Positions 1 to 7,291 of a DNA stretch of 33,846 bases are shown here, piece by piece. The translations under genes and the position numbers were made by a program. The notes beneath the pieces were generated by a model, which ran no database searches, was not told the DNA's origin, and saw only the letters and a list, made by a program, of their open reading frames with translations. Every line of letters begins with the position of its first letter. Positions within the stretch are counted from its first letter, which is position 1. The DNA lies in contig JBFMEF010000141.1 in the NCBI GenBank assembly GCA_040753495.1, forward strand, positions 1 through 33,846, read 5' to 3'. Origin of the DNA: Candidatus Zixiibacteriota bacterium (GTDB lineage: Bacteria > Zixibacteria > MSB-5A5 > GN15 > PGXB01).

Positions 1-1829
1 GCACCCTGATTGTCTCCGTCGATGTGGAAACGGCCGATATGACGGTGCCGTCATGCCCCGTCCCCGGCAATCTCCTTTCTATCTCTTCGGAGTGGATGTA
101 TGTCATCCCCGGGCAGGGACTCTATCTTCTGGCGGTGCCGCTTGATTCGGCAGCGGAAGTCAACGGTCCCTATTTCGCCGGCTTCTATATCTCCAATGCC
201 ATCGATTCATCCAAGGGCGCCTGTGTGGTGACCGACAGCCTGACGGCTCTTTGTACCGGATATAATATCTGGGACACGACCATAGGATATATCGACCTTG
301 CCAACAATGACTATTTTGACTTTCCGGGACGTCTCATTCTCTTCTCGGTCGGGACAACCGGCGGCAGCGGGGGAGTCCAGCCGGCGCCGTCAATAACTCT
401 GCTTCAGCCAAGGAACAATGAAATAATCGCCGGTCCCTTGACTCTCTGGGCGTCAGAAACGGCCGGCAGCCGGATAATCGATTTTGTCCGTTTTGACCGG
501 CGCAGTTCCGGTGGCGCCTGGACTAATATCGGTCAGGACAACAGCGGCAATCGCCCCTGGCGCAACGGAGTCGACACGTCCGGCTCGGGCAACGGTTACT
601 CCCTGCAGTTCAATTACAGCTCTCTTACCGAAGGGTTGTACTGGATGCGGGCGTATGTCGAAGACACTCTGGGGCGCAGTGATGTCGATTCGCATCAGGT
701 GACTATCGACCCGACTCCGCCCGATATCAATATGATAAATCCGATTCCCTACGACAGCATCTGTCATCCGCTCAAACTGGAGGTCACCACCGCCGATGAG
801 AATGTCACCCAGGTTCGCTTCGACAAAAAAGCGGCCGCCACCAACTACAGCGTCACCATGCCGCTGCTGGACCAGTCGCGCTACGGCGATGTGGATGGCG
901 ACCCCAATGACGGCAATCATCGCGCCTCCGGCGAATTCGGCGATTATTACTGCGGACCGGTCGCCGGCGCTATCGCCATCAAATACTGGTTTGATAAGGG
1001 ATATATCTACTGCATGCGGGAAGGTGTCAACTATATCTCGGTTGACACATTGGTGGAGCGTCTTGCGGCAACAATGCAAACCCGCGCCAATAAAGGGACT
1101 TATGATGACCTCTTCCTCAATGGCATCCAGCAGTACATCCTGACCCACGGCAACGAACTTCTTTTCAATGTCTATCGTCAGCCCTCTTATCATACTTTCC
1201 GCACTCTGTTTCAGGAGCGGGAACTGGTCGTGATTCTGGCTCTTTCCGGAACGCCGGGACTCTATCTGGTGGCGTCAGGGGTGCTCGGACTTGCCGACAG
1301 TCAGGGGCGCTACATGACCACCATGTCCGACCCGCTGACCGGTCTCAATGCCAGCCTTTATATGCGTGACGGCCTCAATGGCGCTGAAGTCTATTATGGC
1401 AATTCCTGGCATCCGGTCGATATGATTTTCACCGTCGCCGGGTATAATCATACCGTGACGCGCGACCTGATCGGGCTTGACGCCAGTTCTGTCGGCGGCT
1501 GGAGTTTCGACTGGAATGCCTCCAATATGGTATCCGATTCGCTGTATTTTATTACCGCCACGGCGACCGACGCCACCGGGCGAATCGGCATGGCAACCAG
1601 CCTGACCCGCTTTGTCTGTCAATCGTATCTGAAAGGCGATTATGACGGCAATGGTGTGGGGAATATCGGTGATGTTCTCTATCTAATCAATTATATCTAT
1701 AAGAAAGGGACACCGCCGGTCGGCGGCGCTTATCGTGCCGACGCCAACTGCGACAGCGAAATCGGCATCAGCGATGTCATATATGCCATTCGCTATTTCT
1801 ACAGCCATGGTCCGGAGCCCTGCTATTGA
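1..1829 (+). CDS. Secreted Ig-like / C39-peptidase-like / dockerin-like protein (5' partial)
   Basis: The reading frame is open from the window edge, so the true start lies upstream; residues here are numbered from the GTG at 24. Residues about 120-235 look like an Ig-like beta-sandwich. A second Ig-like domain (about 235-530) seems to be interrupted by a papain-like C39-type segment (about 275-460) with Y-C-G-P, putative nucleophile Cys310. The site where the family usually carries its His reads G-L-Y-L-V-A-S-G (Leu413), and Asp436 (S-D-P) follows, so the domain may be catalytically dead. Residues 537-601 form a dockerin-type tandem of two calcium-loop/helix units, beginning D-Y-D-G-N-G and D-A-N-C-D-S, that ends the protein. 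Proteins built like this are normally exported and attach or assemble through the dockerin. The family calls are by eye; the substrate is unknown. Confidence 0.72.
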   Translation, partial: TLIVSVDVETADMTVPSCPVPGNLLSISSEWMYVIPGQGLYLLAVPLDSAAEVNGPYFAGFYISNAIDSSKGACVVTDSLTALCTGYNIWDTTIGYIDLANNDYFDFPGRLILFSVGTTGGSGGVQPAPSITLLQPRNNEIIAGPLTLWASETAGSRIIDFVRFDRRSSGGAWTNIGQDNSGNRPWRNGVDTSGSGNGYSLQFNYSSLTEGLYWMRAYVEDTLGRSDVDSHQVTIDPTPPDINMINPIPYDSICHPLKLEVTTADENVTQVRFDKKAAATNYSVTMPLLDQSRYGDVDGDPNDGNHRASGEFGDYYCGPVAGAIAIKYWFDKGYIYCMREGVNYISVDTLVERLAATMQTRANKGTYDDLFLNGIQQYILTHGNELLFNVYRQPSYHTFRTLFQERELVVILALSGTPGLYLVASGVLGLADSQGRYMTTMSDPLTGLNASLYMRDGLNGAEVYYGNSWHPVDMIFTVAGYNHTVTRDLIGLDASSVGGWSFDWNASNMVSDSLYFITATATDATGRIGMATSLTRFVCQSYLKGDYDGNGVGNIGDVLYLINYIYKKGTPPVGGAYRADANCDSEIGISDVIYAIRYFYSHGPEPCY

Positions 1830-1853
1830 TTGTCGGAATTAGTTGTTATAAAG

Positions 1854-1885
1854 GCAGGTCGGCTGATTTCACCGACCTGCTTTTT
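1854..1885 (+). terminator. Rho-independent terminator after the dockerin-like gene
   Basis: A perfect 9-bp stem (GCAGGTCGG at 1854-1862 with CCGACCTGC at 1872-1880) and a 9-nt loop are followed by TTTTT on the plus strand. It lies 25 bp after the plus-strand stop and just beyond the stop of the convergent reductase gene. The U-tract on the minus side is poor, so it mainly serves the plus strand. Confidence 0.8.
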
Positions 1886-1890
1886 CATTT

Positions 1891-2697
1891 TCACCAGTAC
1901 CGCTCGATATGAACTTCGCCGGGGACACGGTTGGTGCTCTGGCGATACCCCTCCGACTGCGCTATCGCCAGCATCTCATCAACCATCCCGGGATTCCCGC
2001 AGAGAAACAGATGGGTATTGGCGGGAGTCAGGTTTGTCTCCCAGATTCTCTCCAGCGACCGGCTCTGCCAGAGTTCCTGAATATGCCCGGTCGCTCCTTT
2101 CCAGCGAACCGGCTCTTCCTCGGGACGGCTCACTATGGGAATGTAGATGAAATTTTCGCATTGATTTTTAAGCGCCTGCAGTTCCGAGCGGAAGGGGAGT
2201 TCCCAGCTATGGCGGGCGCCATGAATCAGGGCAAAACGGCGCTTACTTCGATGCAGTTTTTCGGTGCGCAACATACTCATAAACGGGGCTATGCCGGTGC
2301 TGGTGGCGAACATAGCGATATTCGCCTCTTCCGGCACATTTTTCAGAGTGAAAAAACCGGACGGCCGGGGGGACATCCAGAGACGGTCGCCGGTGCCGAG
2401 GGCGAATAACCGCGGGGTCAGAGAGCCGAAGGGCACCAGGGTGACATAGAATTCCACATAGTCTTTGGTAATCGAAGGGGATGATATCGAATAAGACCGG
2501 AGAATCATCCGCTCCGGGTCAGGCGGCTCTTTTTCTTCGGTCGCCTCGTCACATTTCGGCGCGGCTGGGGGAAGACCGAGCAGGGCAAACTGACCCGGAC
2601 GAAAATCAGGCACTTCGGTCACATCCGGCACCACCCGTATCACCATCGCTCCCTCGGCGATATCTATTCTCTGATTTATTACGGCGTTAAGTTCCAT
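1891..2697 (-). CDS. fpr: Ferredoxin/flavodoxin-NADP+ reductase
   Basis: FAD enzyme that moves electrons between NADP(H) and ferredoxin or flavodoxin. The FAD-binding motif R-S-Y-S-I-S-S is at 67-73, the NADP-pyrophosphate motif T-S-T-G-I-A-P-F at 132-139 and L-C-G-N-P-G-M at 232-238. The protein ends E-R-Y-W, the aromatic carboxy-terminus typical of bacterial Fpr-type reductases. Its 268 residues are near the family's 250-270; a charged loop at about 45-63 (K-C-D-E-A-T-E-E-K-E) just before the FAD motif looks like an insertion. The ATG has a strong AGGAAGGAG site. The upstream gene (VIT-like) ends 53 bp away on the same strand, so co-transcription is possible. The partner ferredoxin is not adjacent. 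Confidence 0.9.
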   Translation of the reverse strand: MELNAVINQRIDIAEGAMVIRVVPDVTEVPDFRPGQFALLGLPPAAPKCDEATEEKEPPDPERMILRSYSISSPSITKDYVEFYVTLVPFGSLTPRLFALGTGDRLWMSPRPSGFFTLKNVPEEANIAMFATSTGIAPFMSMLRTEKLHRSKRRFALIHGARHSWELPFRSELQALKNQCENFIYIPIVSRPEEEPVRWKGATGHIQELWQSRSLERIWETNLTPANTHLFLCGNPGMVDEMLAIAQSEGYRQSTNRVPGEVHIERYW

Positions 2698-2750
2698 ATC
2701 TCCTTCCTGACCGGCTCTTCTGCCGAATAACTATCTACGCAGCCAAAATC

Positions 2751-3620
2751 TTAAACGTCAATATGCAGATATTTTCTAACCAGAAGACCGATGAAAAAGT
2801 TCAAAATTGCCACGCCCAGGCTGATGGCGGCCATCTCCATAAATCTTTTCTTAAAGGAAAGATTCTTGGCCACCGAGATATAAAAAGTGAATATGAAAAC
2901 AATAAGTAGGGCAAAGGAAACCGCCAGGGCCAAGCAGATAAAGGGATTGGAAAAAATGAAGTAGGGGGTTATCAGGAATAACACCGCCACGATATAGGCA
3001 ATGCCGGTATAGATGCTGGCTCGAAGCGGGCTCTTGCCCCCCTCTTCCTTGGTGGAAAGATATTCCGAGCCGGCCATAGACAGCGATGCCGCAATGCCGG
3101 TGATGAAGCCGGCGACCGCGACAATCCGGGTATCCTGAAGCGCCAGTGTCAGCCCGGCCAGCACTCCGGTCAACTCCACCAGGGCGTCATTTAATCCCAG
3201 CACCACCGAGCCGGTATAAGCCAGTTCCTCCTGGTCTATCAAATCGAGCATCCGCTCTTCATGCTGCTGCTCTTCGCGGATGATATGCTCCACTTCGGGA
3301 CTCAAATGACGCAGGTCACCGTAAAACGATTGTATCAGGTTTTCGCTGCGCTCCATCAGGCGGACGCCGAAATTGAGCCCGAAAAGACGGGCGATAAAAT
3401 AGTAGAAGAAAATCCGCCAGCGGCTCGGCGGCACTTCTTCATTGGAGAATTTCTTGAAAAAATCGTAATGCGCCAGTTCTTCGCCGGCGATTTTCTCCAG
3501 AAGTTTCCGGTCGCCTTCTTTGGTGACTCTTCGGGCGAGTTTCAGGTAAAGATAATACTCGGTAATCTCGTCCTTCTGCGCCCGCAGTACCCCGGCCCGG
3601 ACTTTACTGTCGAGAGTCAT
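2751..3620 (-). CDS. Erythrin-vacuolar iron transport (VIT1/CCC1) family protein
   Basis: Predicted membrane iron/manganese transporter with a built-in ferritin-like cytoplasmic domain. The N-terminal half (about 1-130) carries diiron-type Glu/His patterns: Q-K-D-E-I-T-E at 15-21, G-E-E-L-A-H at 46-51 and E-E-Q-Q-H-E-E-R at 116-123. The C-terminal half (about 137-289) has V-L-G-L-N-D-A-L-V-E-L at 140-150, S-M-A-G-S-E-Y and four to five hydrophobic helices, as in VIT1/CCC1 proteins. This two-part architecture defines the erythrin-VIT family (soluble ferritin-like domain binding iron, membrane part moving it). It lies 125 bp downstream of the enoyl reductase and 53 bp upstream of fpr, same strand. 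The metal (Fe or Mn) and the direction of transport cannot be read from sequence. Confidence 0.85.
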   Translation of the reverse strand: MTLDSKVRAGVLRAQKDEITEYYLYLKLARRVTKEGDRKLLEKIAGEELAHYDFFKKFSNEEVPPSRWRIFFYYFIARLFGLNFGVRLMERSENLIQSFYGDLRHLSPEVEHIIREEQQHEERMLDLIDQEELAYTGSVVLGLNDALVELTGVLAGLTLALQDTRIVAVAGFITGIAASLSMAGSEYLSTKEEGGKSPLRASIYTGIAYIVAVLFLITPYFIFSNPFICLALAVSFALLIVFIFTFYISVAKNLSFKKRFMEMAAISLGVAILNFFIGLLVRKYLHIDV

Positions 3621-3745
3621 CGGCCTTCCTTTCTAATTTGCGGACAAGTTTATCCATAATTATAAGGATTTCTTAAGCCGTTTGACAATGGCGCAAAGCT
3701 GTAAAATGCCGTCTTCTTCCGGTCACGTTTTCGCTCTGCCATCCC

Positions 3746-4504
3746 TCAGCCGACAATGGAGCGACCCCCATCGACCACAATAAACTGCCCGCAGATCATC
3801 TGGGCTTCATTGGAGGCGAGAAAGGCGACCACCCGGGCGATATCTTCCCCTTCCACAATCCGGCCTGCCGGTGTATGGAATTTGGCATGCTCCAGAACCT
3901 TATCGGCGCCGGGAATGGAGCGGGATGATTTCGTATCGGCAAGACCGGCAAGAACGCCGTTGACCAGTACCCCCCGACCGGCTAACTCGTAAGCCAGTCC
4001 CCGGGTAATCGATTCCAGAGCCGCTTTTGCCGGACCGACCACGCCGTACCCCGGTATCACTTTCTGGCCGCCGTCACTGCTGATACTGACTATCCGCCCC
4101 CAGTTATCCCGCATCAGCGGAATCATTCTCTGCGTCATCGAAAGGAGCGAACGAGCCGAGGACGCCAAAGTAACCTCCCAGTAATGCGGGGTTGCCTCCA
4201 GCATATTGCCGGGAACGCCAAAAGCGGCATTGGCGACCAGTATATCCAAAAATCCCAGCTCCTGTTTGATTTCTTCAAACATTCGGTCGAGTGATTCTTC
4301 TTTGCCGATATCAGCCCGTATCGGAATCGCCCAGCCCCCTTCTGATTTTATCTCTTCCACGACCTTGTTGGCGTCACTCATGCTGCGGCGATAATTCACC
4401 ACCACTTTGACCCCCTCCCGCGCCAGACGGAGCGCAATCGCCCGCCCAAATCCTCGCGCCGCGCCGGTCACCAGGGCATGTTTTCCCCTCAACTCCGGAT
4501 ACAT
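3746..4504 (-). CDS. fabL: Enoyl-ACP reductase of the FabL type (SDR family)
   Basis: NAD(P)H-dependent reductase for the last step of the fatty-acid elongation cycle. The nucleotide-binding glycine motif T-G-A-A-R-G-F-G is at 13-20. The catalytic pair is Y153-x6-K160, the spacing of enoyl-ACP reductases, whereas ordinary ketoreductase SDRs have Y-x3-K. The C-terminus (T-P-A-G-R-I-V-E, then M-I-C-G-Q-F-I-V-V-D-G-G-R-S) closely resembles Bacillus FabL as I remember it, which favours FabL over FabI or FabG. The length of 252 fits. AGAGGAA precedes the ATG. The gene stands alone, with no other fatty-acid genes nearby. A ketoreductase or another SDR activity is the main alternative. Confidence 0.75.
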   Translation of the reverse strand: MYPELRGKHALVTGAARGFGRAIALRLAREGVKVVVNYRRSMSDANKVVEEIKSEGGWAIPIRADIGKEESLDRMFEEIKQELGFLDILVANAAFGVPGNMLEATPHYWEVTLASSARSLLSMTQRMIPLMRDNWGRIVSISSDGGQKVIPGYGVVGPAKAALESITRGLAYELAGRGVLVNGVLAGLADTKSSRSIPGADKVLEHAKFHTPAGRIVEGEDIARVVAFLASNEAQMICGQFIVVDGGRSIVG

Positions 4505-4664
4505 AGAAATTCCTCTCTATTCAATTCCCACAATTTCGACCTTACCCCAATACTTAATAATCCCCAAAATCCCAATTATGGACAGATTTAATCTCATATA
4601 GATAACCAAACCGAACCGGTCTGGCAACAAAAAATTGAACCAAAAAATCGACAGAAATAAGAAA

Positions 4665-4718
4665 CCCCGCTTCCGGTGGAACGGCGATAGAGTGGTAGAC
4701 CCGGAAAGAAAAGCGGGG
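4665..4718 (-). terminator. Possible terminator or structured element after the DUF2892 gene
   Basis: CCCCGCTT (4665-4672) and AAGCGGGG (4711-4718) pair, and an inner CCGG/CCGG pair extends the stem after a small bulge, around a loop of about 26 nt. On the minus strand it is followed by a broken U-rich run (TTTCTTATTT). It sits 26 bp past the stop of the small DUF2892 gene. The long loop makes a simple terminator uncertain. Confidence 0.35.
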
Positions 4719-4743
4719 TATTATGTCAAATCGTCAATTGTTC

Positions 4744-4938
4744 TTAGTTAACGGCTTTGGTCCGGCAGGTCGAAATTCCAAACGGAACATACAGCGGACA
4801 CCACCCGACCAGGGCGGTCAAAATCGGAATCAGACCTATCAGACCGAGCCAGCTACCATAGACGATTCCAACGATTACGATGATAGAACCCAGAATCAGT
4901 CTTATGGTGCGGTCGCTATTGCCGATATTTTTCTTCAC
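4744..4938 (-). CDS. DUF2892 (YgaP-like transmembrane) small membrane protein
   Basis: A 64-residue protein starting M-K-K-N-I-G-N-S-D-R-T-I-R-L-I-L-G, the hallmark N-terminus of DUF2892, followed by two hydrophobic helices (about 12-28 and 30-46) and W-C-P-L-Y near the end. The domain also occurs as the membrane tail of YgaP-type rhodanese proteins; the stand-alone version has no assigned reaction. It is about 240 bp upstream of the enoyl reductase on the same strand, with a possible terminator between, so it is probably its own unit. Family confidence is high, function unknown. Confidence 0.8.
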   Translation of the reverse strand: MKKNIGNSDRTIRLILGSIIVIVGIVYGSWLGLIGLIPILTALVGWCPLYVPFGISTCRTKAVN

Positions 4939-5101
4939 TTCTTATCTCCAGTAAATTACTTTCTTGCGCACTTAATTAGTCATTATCTATCCATTCTAAG
5001 TAGTGCAACAACCGCCGTATCGGGAATGTTCCTGAAAACGTTGCATCACCCCGGGGAAGGTTGTTTGAGCGCACATTATTTTTTGCCGCTCAAGACTTTA
5101 G

Positions 5102-5130
5102 TTGAATTCGACCGGAATGGTCTATATATT
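5102..5130 (+). promoter_or_regulatory. Candidate sigma-70 promoter for ybjQ-mscL
   Basis: TTGAAT (5102-5107) and TATATT (5125-5130) are separated by exactly 17 bp, about 50 bp before the YbjQ-family start. The match is 4/6 and 5/6 to consensus. No alternative promoter of similar quality was noticed in this short AT-rich gap. Confidence 0.45.
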
Positions 5131-5179
5131 GATAATAATGTAGCTGAGGGATATAACACTCAATCAGAAGGTGAAGATT

Positions 5180-5497
5180 ATGTTAGTTTTAACTACCCCC
5201 AATATTGAGGGAAAGAATATTACCAAATATTTCGGACTGGTAAGCGGTGAAGCGATTTTAGGGGCGAATATATTCAAAGACCTCTTTGCCGGCATCAGGG
5301 ATATTGTCGGCGGCCGGTCGCAGGCGTATGAGAAGGAACTGCGCAAAGCCAAAGAGATCGCGGTGCAGGAGATGATTCGCGACGCGCAGAATCTGGGCGC
5401 CAATGCCGTCATCGCGGTTGACCTTGACTATGAAACTCTGGGGAACGGCAGTATGCTGATGGTTAGTGTCAGCGGAACCGCCGTCCTGTACGAATAA
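5180..5497 (+). CDS. YbjQ/UPF0145 family protein
   Basis: A 105-residue cytosolic protein of the YbjQ (UPF0145, DUF74) family. Visible family marks are T-T-P-N-I-E-G-K near the start, G-x-x-S-G-E-A at about 20-26, a central Y-E-K-E-L-x-x-A-R/K-x-x-A segment, and the glycine-rich [12 protein letters not shown] core. The family forms oligomeric beta/alpha rings and is annotated as possibly heavy-metal binding; no reaction is established. I chose the ATG at 5180 over the in-frame GTG at 5171 because family members begin M-(I/L)-V-x-T-T and AGAAGGTG lies at the right distance from 5180. It is likely co-transcribed with mscL, 66 bp downstream. Confidence 0.88.
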   Translation: MLVLTTPNIEGKNITKYFGLVSGEAILGANIFKDLFAGIRDIVGGRSQAYEKELRKAKEIAVQEMIRDAQNLGANAVIAVDLDYETLGNGSMLMVSVSGTAVLYE

Positions 5498-5563
5498 AAA
5501 ATTGTCGGTAAAGATACGGTTGGCAGTCAGGATAATCGTCCCTTAAACAGGAGAGGACCAAAC

Positions 5564-6004
5564 ATGTTCAAGGAATTCAAAGAATTTGCCATGCGCGGCA
5601 ATGTCGTCGACATGGCAATCGGTATTATCATCGGCGCCGCCTTCGGCAAGATTGTGACGTCGGTGGTCAATGATATCTTAATGCCGCCGATTGGGCTATT
5701 GATGGGTAAGATGGACTTTTCCAGCCTTTTTATCAATCTGTCGGGCACGGCTTATCCGTCTCTGGCGGCGGCGAAAGAGGCCGGCGCGGCGACTATCAAC
5801 TACGGCGCCTTTCTCAACACGGTTATCGATTTCATCATAGTCGCTTTTGTAATATTCCTGCTAATCAAACAGATGAATCGTCTGAAACGGCAGGAAGTCC
5901 CGGCGCCGGCCGTTGCCACTACCAAGGAGTGCCCGTTCTGCTATTCGACTATCGCCATCAAGGCAACCCGCTGCCCCAGTTGTACGTCGGAATTAAAATC
6001 TTAA
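5564..6004 (+). CDS. mscL: Large-conductance mechanosensitive channel with C-terminal zinc ribbon
   Basis: Stretch-gated pore that releases solutes on hypo-osmotic shock. The N-terminal amphipathic helix and TM1 read [20 protein letters not shown] (about 5-24), and the pore-lining A-F-G-K-I-V-T-S follows; TM2 is about 84-101. At the position of the usual cytoplasmic helix bundle there is a short linker rich in Pro/Ala and then a zinc-ribbon-like CPFC-x10-CPSC (Cys123, 126, 137, 140). That makes the protein 146 residues, slightly longer than the usual 130-140. AGGAG precedes the ATG. A strong terminator follows. Confidence 0.95.
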   Translation: MFKEFKEFAMRGNVVDMAIGIIIGAAFGKIVTSVVNDILMPPIGLLMGKMDFSSLFINLSGTAYPSLAAAKEAGAATINYGAFLNTVIDFIIVAFVIFLLIKQMNRLKRQEVPAPAVATTKECPFCYSTIAIKATRCPSCTSELKS

Positions 6005-6013
6005 GTCTCTGTT

Positions 6014-6042
6014 GCGGGCGCGCTCCGGCGCGCCCGCTTTCT
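6014..6042 (+). terminator. Rho-independent terminator of mscL
   Basis: A perfect 10-bp GC stem (6014-6023 with 6028-6037), TCCG tetraloop, then TTTCTATT. It sits 10 bp after the mscL stop and just before the convergent mntP stop. Confidence 0.85.
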
Positions 6043-6043
6043 A

Positions 6044-6604
6044 TTATGTCAGATGGCTTATCAGAATCCTGATGCCTATCGCCAGAAGAATTATTCCCCC
6101 CAGAAAGCTGCTTACCCTTTCAAATCTCTCGCTCAAGTATTTTCCGCAATATAACCCGATGAGGGTCATTGATGCCGCCACCAGACCGATTATTACCGAA
6201 GCGGTCCAAATCCGAATATTAAGAAGCGCCAGGCTCAATCCCACCGCCAGGGCGTCGATACTGGTCGCAATCGACAATATCACCAGCGACCATCGGCGGG
6301 TCGGGTCGGCATAGCCGATGCGCTCTTTCTGATTCTGCAGCGATTCCTTTATCATTTTCCCGCCGATAAACAGAAGCAGCCCGAAGGCTATCCAGTGGTC
6401 CCAGTCTTCAATCAATGGGGCGACCTGGCTGCCGGCAAGCCATCCCAGTATCGGCATCAGGAACTGAAAGAGCCCAAAGTGAAAGGAGAGACGAAAGAAC
6501 GGACGGAAAGCGGGACGCTCCAGACGTGACCCTACCGCGATTGCCACCGCAAAAGCATCCATAGCCAGCCCGAAGGCGACTCCCAGAATCGTAACAAAAT
6601 TCAT
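6044..6604 (-). CDS. mntP: Putative manganese efflux pump MntP
   Basis: Six-helix inner-membrane protein of the MntP (DUF204) family, which exports Mn2+. Two inverted-repeat halves are visible, each with the conserved Asp motif: G-L-A-M-D-A-F-A-V-A near the N-terminus and A-T-S-I-D-A-L-A-V-G in the middle. From the ATG at 6604 the protein is 186 residues, as usual for the family, and begins M-N-F-V-T like relatives; an in-frame TTG at 6643 would add 13 atypical residues. No clear Shine-Dalgarno and no Mn riboswitch is seen upstream. The ORF6N gene ends 66 bp upstream on the same strand. Specificity is inferred from the family only. Confidence 0.88.
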   Translation of the reverse strand: MNFVTILGVAFGLAMDAFAVAIAVGSRLERPAFRPFFRLSFHFGLFQFLMPILGWLAGSQVAPLIEDWDHWIAFGLLLFIGGKMIKESLQNQKERIGYADPTRRWSLVILSIATSIDALAVGLSLALLNIRIWTASVIIGLVAASMTLIGLYCGKYLSERFERVSSFLGGIILLAIGIRILISHLT

Positions 6605-6670
6605 CTGCAGCGATAATATATATCGCCCACTGATGATTGACAAAGCAAACTGTCACATCCTCGAATTTCC

Positions 6671-7186
6671 TCAGTCGCGAAATCCTATCGACCGCTTCTC
6701 TGCCTTGGGCGGTGTCACCAATTCTCTGATGGCGTCGAATATAACCCGGAACTGGGCATCATATTTTTTCTCCAACCGGTCAATCTTTCTCGCTAAATCG
6801 GCATGCGAAAGTAGAATCTGTCGAAGTCTCACGAAAGCTCGCATTATTTCAATATTTACTTTGATTGCCCGCGGACTCCGAAGAACGCTGGAGAGAATTG
6901 CAACTCCTTGTTCCGCAAAAACATAGGGAAGATACCGACGTCCCCCACGGGCCTTTGAGGTACCATTATGGCACCTCAAATCCTCGGTCTCAACTTCGGT
7001 CAGCTGGAACATGAAGTCTTCAGGAAATCTTTCCATATTACGTCGGACAGCTCTTAAAAGTGATTTGGTCTGCACGCCGTACATATTCGCGAGCAGACTA
7101 TCCAGAATTACTTTTTGGCCCCGGACGAAAATGATTAGTTCTCCAATATGCTCGACCTTAATTACTGAATTTGTATCGATACTCAC
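6671..7186 (-). CDS. ORF6N-domain (KilA-N-like) DNA-binding protein
   Basis: A 171-residue protein with an N-terminal ORF6N domain: [12 protein letters not shown] (about 27-38), [10 protein letters not shown] (53-62), [15 protein letters not shown] (about 87-101) and a following R-A-F-V-R-L-R helix. The C-terminal part is a charged, probably coiled-coil segment ([13 protein letters not shown]). The ORF6N/KilA-N families are best known from phage and virus anti-repressor-like proteins, but chromosomal solitary copies are common. The start is a GTG with GGAGG six bases upstream. The base composition is somewhat AT-richer than its neighbours, which may mean transfer. The role is unknown. Confidence 0.82.
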   Translation of the reverse strand: MSIDTNSVIKVEHIGELIIFVRGQKVILDSLLANMYGVQTKSLLRAVRRNMERFPEDFMFQLTEVETEDLRCHNGTSKARGGRRYLPYVFAEQGVAILSSVLRSPRAIKVNIEIMRAFVRLRQILLSHADLARKIDRLEKKYDAQFRVIFDAIRELVTPPKAEKRSIGFRD

Positions 7187-7236
7187 AAGTTACCTCCGCC
7201 CCAAGGGTAGTTTGCACGCTGACATCCGCCGTCAGC

Positions 7237-7275
7237 AAAAAAAAACGGGTCGGACGCTTGCCGACCCGTTTTTTG
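7237..7275. terminator. Bidirectional terminator between P5C dehydrogenase and ORF6N gene
   Basis: A 10-bp perfect stem (AACGGGTCGG at 7244-7253 with CCGACCCGTT at 7261-7270), 7-nt loop, is flanked by a run of nine A on the left and six T on the right. It can therefore terminate on both strands. It lies 17 bp after the stop of the minus-strand dehydrogenase gene, for which the A-run becomes a strong U-tract. Confidence 0.88.
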
Positions 7276-7291
7276 CTCAATGTCCCGAATT

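Noticed and set aside
453-1193. 246-residue minus-strand open frame inside the first gene
   Set aside because: Antisense shadow of the dockerin-like gene; low complexity, no family match, and the plus frame has clear domains.
6605-6670. Manganese riboswitch (yybP-ykoY) upstream of mntP
   Set aside because: The gap to the previous gene is only 66 bp and shows no pairing pattern of that riboswitch.
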